Part shown: one piece after another, positions 60,845 to 64,000 of the stretch
Layout: each line of letters starts with the position of its first letter
Numbering within the stretch: position 1 is the stretch's first letter
Origin: Actinomadura terrae
GTDB lineage: Bacteria; Actinomycetota; Actinomycetes; Streptosporangiales; Streptosporangiaceae
Assembly: GCF_022751215.1 (NCBI RefSeq)
Contig: NZ_JAICDG010000001.1
Coordinates: forward strand, 372,001 to 436,000
Reading direction: 5' to 3'
Length of the DNA stretch: 64,000 nt
The notes under the pieces: model-generated
Databases searched by the model: none
What the model saw: only the letters and a program-made list of their open reading frames with translations
Told to the model about the DNA's origin: nothing
Made by a program: the position numbers and the translations under genes

Positions 60845-62317
60845 CTATTGCGGACGTACCCAGCCGCCGTCCACAAGGACCTCCAGGACGCGCCCGACCG
60901 CCTCGTCCGGCGTCATCGTGGACGTGTCGAGGGTCAGGTCGGCGTCGGCGGGCGCCTCGTAGGGGTCGGAGATCCCGGTGAACTCGGGGATCAGACCCGC
61001 CCGCGCCTTGGCGTACAGGCCCTTGCGGTCGCGGCGCTCGCACTCCTCCAGCGGCGTCGCGACGTGCACCAGCACGAAGTCGCCCGAGACCGACACCATG
61101 CGGCGCACCTCCGCGCGGGTCGCCGCGTACGGGGCGATCGGCGCGCAGATCGCGACGCCGCCGTGCCGGGTGATCTCGGCGGCGACGAACCCGATCCGGC
61201 GGATGTTGGCGTCGCGGTCGGCGCGGGAGAACGTGAGCCCGGCCGAGAGCATGCGCCGCACGACGTCGCCGTCCAGCAGCGTGACCGTCCGGCCGCCGCG
61301 CTCGACCAGCGCGTCGGCGAGCCCCCGCGCGACCGTGGACTTGCCCGAGCCCGACAGGCCGGTGAAGAACACCGTGATCCCGCGCGAGTGCTTGGGCGGC
61401 CGGGCGAGGGCCAGCTCGGCGGCGACGGCGGGCGGGGTGAACCAGTCGGGCACGGGCTCGCCCGCGTCCAGGAGCTCGCCCAGCCGCTCGGCCGTCAGCT
61501 CGGCCTGGACGTGGTCGGGCTCGATCCGCGCGACCGGCCGCCACACCTCCACGTCCGCGTCGTAGGCCCACGGCTCGGGGACGACGACGGGGACCGCGCT
61601 GCCCTCGATCTCCCGGTCGGCGAGCAGGTGGGTGGCGCCGTAGGCGGCGGCGATGTGGGCGTGCAGCAGGACGTCGCGCTCGGGGTCGTCGCCCCGGTCG
61701 GGCAGCGGGACGGGGATGATCCGGGTGCCCTCGGGCAGTTCCCGGCGGACCCCGAGCAGCGCCCGGACGAGCGACTCGTCGTGCTCCCCGCTCAGCATCG
61801 GCAGCACCAGCACGTGGGCGCCGAGCCGCTCGGCGACCTGGCGGAGCTGGCCGAGCTGCTTGCGGTGCAGGAACTCGCGGGTCGCGACGGCCAGCACGGG
61901 GCCCTCGACGGCCTCGACCTCGTCGGGGCGGCGGCGCAGGCGGTGGAACGGTCCGTGCGCGGGGGCGCGCAGGGCCTCCAGCGATCCGGCGAGCCGCCAG
62001 CCCTGCGTGGTCGGGTCCTGCCACGCCTCGGCGACCCGCAGCACCGCCAGCGGCACGCCCTCCGGGTCCTGGAGGACGACCCGCTCCTGGCCCGTCAGCT
62101 CCTTCGGCACGGCCAGCGTGACCGGCACCGGCCAGGGCGTCCCGTCGGCGAGCCGCCCGCCCGCGATCACCATGGCGGTGTCGAACGAGCCGAGGAACCC
62201 CGTCAGCGGCCGGTACGCGCCGGCCAGCAGCAGCTCAAGATCGGCGAGCTCACGCGCGTCCGGTGTCCAGACGGGCAGGTCGCGCAGCGTGTCGGGCAGG
62301 CCGGCGTCGGCGGTCAC
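60845..62317 (-). CDS. cysC: APS kinase fused to a degenerate ATP-sulfurylase-like domain
   Basis: A 490-residue protein. Residues 315-490 are a complete adenylylsulfate kinase that makes PAPS: FFTGLSGSGKSTVARGLADA (Walker A), DGDVVRRMLSAGLTFSRADR, ICAPIAPYAATRAEVRR and RDRKGLYAKARAGLIPEFTG. Residues 1-310 resemble ATP sulfurylase (LLLAGAYRPLTGFLGSFDTA, HAHIAAAYGATHLLADREIEG), but the catalytic RNPxH-type motif is replaced by ATREFLHRKQLGQL. CysD/CysN probably supply APS. GTG 62317 has GGAG 6 nt upstream; GTG 62464 with GGAGGAGG is an alternative, but the added 49 residues have poor codon bias. Confidence 0.88.
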   Translation of the reverse strand: MTADAGLPDTLRDLPVWTPDARELADLELLLAGAYRPLTGFLGSFDTAMVIAGGRLADGTPWPVPVTLAVPKELTGQERVVLQDPEGVPLAVLRVAEAWQDPTTQGWRLAGSLEALRAPAHGPFHRLRRRPDEVEAVEGPVLAVATREFLHRKQLGQLRQVAERLGAHVLVLPMLSGEHDESLVRALLGVRRELPEGTRIIPVPLPDRGDDPERDVLLHAHIAAAYGATHLLADREIEGSAVPVVVPEPWAYDADVEVWRPVARIEPDHVQAELTAERLGELLDAGEPVPDWFTPPAVAAELALARPPKHSRGITVFFTGLSGSGKSTVARGLADALVERGGRTVTLLDGDVVRRMLSAGLTFSRADRDANIRRIGFVAAEITRHGGVAICAPIAPYAATRAEVRRMVSVSGDFVLVHVATPLEECERRDRKGLYAKARAGLIPEFTGISDPYEAPADADLTLDTSTMTPDEAVGRVLEVLVDGGWVRPQ

Positions 62318-62480
62318 CGCGGTCTCCGATCCGGGCCCGGCGCGCGGCCGGGCCGATCCAGGTGGTTGGTCCAGGACGGCGGCTGGCCGCGCCGGCGGCG
62401 GGTCGGGTTCCGCGTGACACGGGTCGGCGTGGGGGCCAGCCTTGGGGGGCCGGGTGGACGCCACCCCGCGTCCCCTCCTC

Positions 62481-62541
62481 CCGCAGGGAAAATACTGCGG
62501 ACCTGCCCGTCCGCGCATCCCGGGGGCCCGGTGCCGGGCCC
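62481..62541 (-). terminator. Two hairpins between the methyltransferase and APS kinase genes
   Basis: GGGCCCGG-TG-CCGGGCCC (62524-62541) comes right after the methyltransferase stop, then CCGCAG...CTGCGG (62481-62500) with an A/T loop that could also hold a -10 (TATTTT) for the APS kinase gene. Termination followed by a new promoter is the simplest reading. Confidence 0.5.
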
Positions 62542-62563
62542 GGCGGCGGCACGGGCGGCGGTT

Positions 62564-63571
62564 TCAGATGACCCGGGCGAAGCGGTTCTCGGGTTTGCGG
62601 ATGACCAGCGTGATCTCGCTGTGGTCCGCGGGGAGCCGCCCCCGGCTGAGCGCCGACACCAGCCGGCACAGCACGTCGGCGAGGCCGGTTCCGGCCCCGA
62701 GCGCGTCGATGGCCTGCCGGGACGTGTACTCCTCGGCGATGACGAGCCCGCGCATCACGCAGTACCACTGCATGCCCTGGCGCGAGGCGACCCGGTCGTA
62801 CACGGCGGCCGGCGGGTGGGCGGCCCGGCCGCGCCCGGCGCGGGGCTCGACCTCCTTGCGCGGCTCCGCCCGGCGGGGCTCGGGGAGGGCCTCGACCGCG
62901 GCCGGTGTGGCCGGCGCGTCGGGTTCGTCGGACGTGGCGGGTGCTTCCGAGGGCGGTGCGGGCTCGGGGGCGGGCTGGGGGGCGACCAGGACGTCGCCCG
63001 GGTCGTCCGCCGGAGCGGCGGGCTCGGGGCCCGGCTCCGGTTTCGGTTCCGGGACGGGGTCGGGGTGCGGGACGCGGGCGTGCGTGCCCCGGGGCGTCCG
63101 GCCGGCGCGGGCCCGGCGCCGCCGTCCGGAGGCGTGCATCCAGCGGGGGAGGTGCCGGTCGAGGAACCCGAACGCGGTGTTGCGGTCGCGCAGGTGGACC
63201 AGCAGCAGCCCGCCCGGCTTCAGCGCGGCCACGAACCGGTCGAGGACGAGTTCGGCGTGCGGGACGCGCTCGATCAGGTAGGAGGCGTGCACGACGTCGT
63301 AGGCGCGCGGCGGCAGCGGCACCGTGCGCAGGTCGCCCAGATGCCAGGTGTCGAGGTCGGCGCGCTCGCAGGTGCGGGCGCGCAGCTCGGGCGCCTCCAC
63401 GTCGACGCCCGTGACCAGGCGGTCATGGTCGCCGAGGTCGAGCCCCTCGCCCCAGCCGCACCCCGCCTCCAGGATGTGGATCCGCTGTAGGGGCTTCTCT
63501 AGGGCGTACTGGCGGGCACGTTCGGAGAAGAGATCGCCGTCGCTGACCGGCGGCGTACGCAGATCGGTCAC
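62564..63571 (-). CDS. SAM-dependent methyltransferase with Pro-rich insertion
   Basis: A 335-residue protein. Motif I HILEAGCGWGEGLDLG (32-47), GVDVEAPELRART, and ERVPHAELVLDRFVAALKPG with LLLVHLRDRNTAFG form a class I methyltransferase core. Residues about 165-250 are a Pro/Ala/Glu-rich disordered insert, and the last 85 residues (SRQGMQWYCVMRGLVIAEEY) are globular again. GTG 63571 follows TACGCT (63585-63580, minus) by 8 nt, a leaderless arrangement. A role in methylating the cluster polysaccharide is possible; the substrate is unknown. Confidence 0.8.
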   Translation of the reverse strand: MTDLRTPPVSDGDLFSERARQYALEKPLQRIHILEAGCGWGEGLDLGDHDRLVTGVDVEAPELRARTCERADLDTWHLGDLRTVPLPPRAYDVVHASYLIERVPHAELVLDRFVAALKPGGLLLVHLRDRNTAFGFLDRHLPRWMHASGRRRRARAGRTPRGTHARVPHPDPVPEPKPEPGPEPAAPADDPGDVLVAPQPAPEPAPPSEAPATSDEPDAPATPAAVEALPEPRRAEPRKEVEPRAGRGRAAHPPAAVYDRVASRQGMQWYCVMRGLVIAEEYTSRQAIDALGAGTGLADVLCRLVSALSRGRLPADHSEITLVIRKPENRFARVI

Positions 63572-63613
63572 AGTCTCGCAGCGTAATCGTCCGACTGCAC
63601 TCTGTCCGCTATT

Positions 63614-63629
63614 TGCCCATTGTTGGGCA
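63614..63629. repeat. Small inverted repeat in the methyltransferase-mfd gap
   Basis: TGCCCA-TTGT-TGGGCA, a 6+4+6 palindrome about 30 bp upstream of the methyltransferase -10 element. Possibly an operator. Confidence 0.4.
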
Positions 63630-63708
63630 CGGCCGTGTCGCGTGCCGACCGGACCACTTCCGCCGGGGCGCCGCGCGGGCGGGTATCCGGGGGCCTCCGG
63701 GGGGCGCG

Positions 63709-63714
63709 TACCCT
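63709..63714 (+). promoter_or_regulatory. Candidate -10 element for mfd
   Basis: TACCCT in a GTACC-CTG-GTACG context, about 130 bp before the mfd ATG. The intervening leader includes a 13-bp tandem repeat. Confidence 0.35.
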
Positions 63715-63801
63715 GGTACGGGCACCGGGTCCGGACGGATTCCGGTTCTTCGGGCTGCCCTGGCGACCGGTGGGCGGCCCGCGCGCACCGGCCGGTGCGT
63801 C

Positions 63802-63827
63802 CCTCAGCGGCGGACCTCAGCGGCGGA
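63802..63827. repeat. 13-bp perfect tandem duplication upstream of mfd
   Basis: CCTCAGCGGCGGA occurs twice in a row, 18-43 bp before the mfd start. Confidence 0.75.
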
Positions 63828-63844
63828 TCGAGTAGCTGGCGAAG

Positions 63845-64000
63845 ATGACCCTCAACGGACTTGTTGACCTTGCGTGCACCGACCCCGGGCTGGCGCGCGC
63901 GCTCACCCACGCGCGGCTGGACCAGGAGGTCGTCGCGCCCCCGTCGCTCTGGCCAGTGCTGGCCGCCGCCCTCAGCCGGGCGACCCGTGCCGCAGGCGGC
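63845..64000 (+). CDS. mfd: Transcription-repair coupling factor, N-terminal fragment
   Basis: The first 52 codons are present and the gene runs off the right edge. The translation starts MTLNGLVDLACTDPGLARAL and continues with VVAPPSLWPVLAAALSRATR, agreeing with the extreme N-terminus of actinobacterial Mfd (xLNGLLD... then a UvrB-like domain). Mfd removes stalled RNA polymerase and recruits UvrA. Its place after pth and the glmU-prs-rplY block supports the call, which otherwise rests on a short stretch. Confidence 0.7.
   Translation, partial: MTLNGLVDLACTDPGLARALTHARLDQEVVAPPSLWPVLAAALSRATRAAGG

Noticed and set aside
62318..62464. N-terminal extension of the APS kinase fusion from GTG 62464
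   Set aside because: A strong GGAGGAGG site exists, but the added 49 residues are Pro-rich with weaker third-position GC than the rest of the gene, so GTG 62317 is preferred.
33062..63844. Classical mobile genomic island
   Set aside because: No integrase, transposase, tRNA border or attachment-site repeat was seen, so only the insertion in conserved gene order is claimed.

Overview
The window looks like chromosomal DNA from a high-GC Gram-positive actinomycete. GC is above 70%, GTG starts are frequent, tRNA-Gln lacks an encoded CCA, and the housekeeping order pmt/rsmI - metG - tatD - rpf - rsmA - ispE - tRNA-Gln - glmU - prs - rplY - pth - mfd is the one known from mycobacteria and streptomycetes. 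A member of Streptosporangiales/Thermomonosporaceae (Actinomadura-like) is my best guess; that is inference, not something the sequence proves.

Layout. 0-1.5 kb: LacI-type regulator (cut by the window edge) divergent from an MFS permease. 1.5-4.2 kb: protein O-mannosyltransferase divergent from rsmI. 4.4-12 kb: a zinc-ribbon protein, then three GT-C type membrane glycosyltransferase-like proteins and a GT2 polyprenyl-phosphate sugar synthase-like enzyme. 12.3-23.3 kb: metG, tatD, a MauE-thioredoxin fusion, an FHA protein, an Rpf-like lipoprotein, rsmA, a GH26-like lipoprotein, ispE, a small membrane protein and an ABC-F ATPase. 23.3-28.1 kb: regulation and stress genes: PecS/TamR-like MarR, double-TerD protein, trans-aconitate methyltransferase (tam) with paired operators, and a fatty-acid desaturase-TetR operon with a palindromic operator. 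28.4-33.1 kb: tRNA-Gln, glmU, prs, a 404-bp long inverted repeat, rplY, pth. 33.2-63.6 kb: an approximately 30-kb surface-polysaccharide and sulfation region. 63.8 kb to the edge: start of mfd.

The 30-kb region is the most interesting part. It separates pth from mfd, genes that lie close together in M. tuberculosis. It holds a WbaP-type initiating sugar-phosphate transferase, dTDP-rhamnose genes rmlA/B/D/C, an O-antigen-ligase/Wzy-like protein, a Wzz-like protein, a Wzx-like flippase, two GT4 glycosyltransferases, a methyltransferase, and secreted parallel beta-helix and beta-propeller proteins. It also holds a nearly complete sulfate-activation set: cysD-cysN (ATP sulfurylase), an APS kinase fused to a degenerate sulfurylase-like domain, cysQ (removes PAP), a PAPS-type sulfotransferase and a TauE/SafE permease. 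Together these predict a rhamnose-containing, sulfated extracellular polysaccharide with its own PAPS supply. This is inferred from gene content.

Non-coding signals are also informative. At least nine genes have a TANNNT-like -10 element 6-9 nt before the start codon, which suggests leaderless transcripts. Short tandem duplications (10-20 bp) recur at gene starts and ends. A 15-bp core (GAGCCGCCAGGCGAG or its complement) recurs four times, in the arms of the long inverted repeat and in two hairpins between convergent genes. No transposase, integrase, CRISPR array, rRNA or PKS/NRPS gene was seen.
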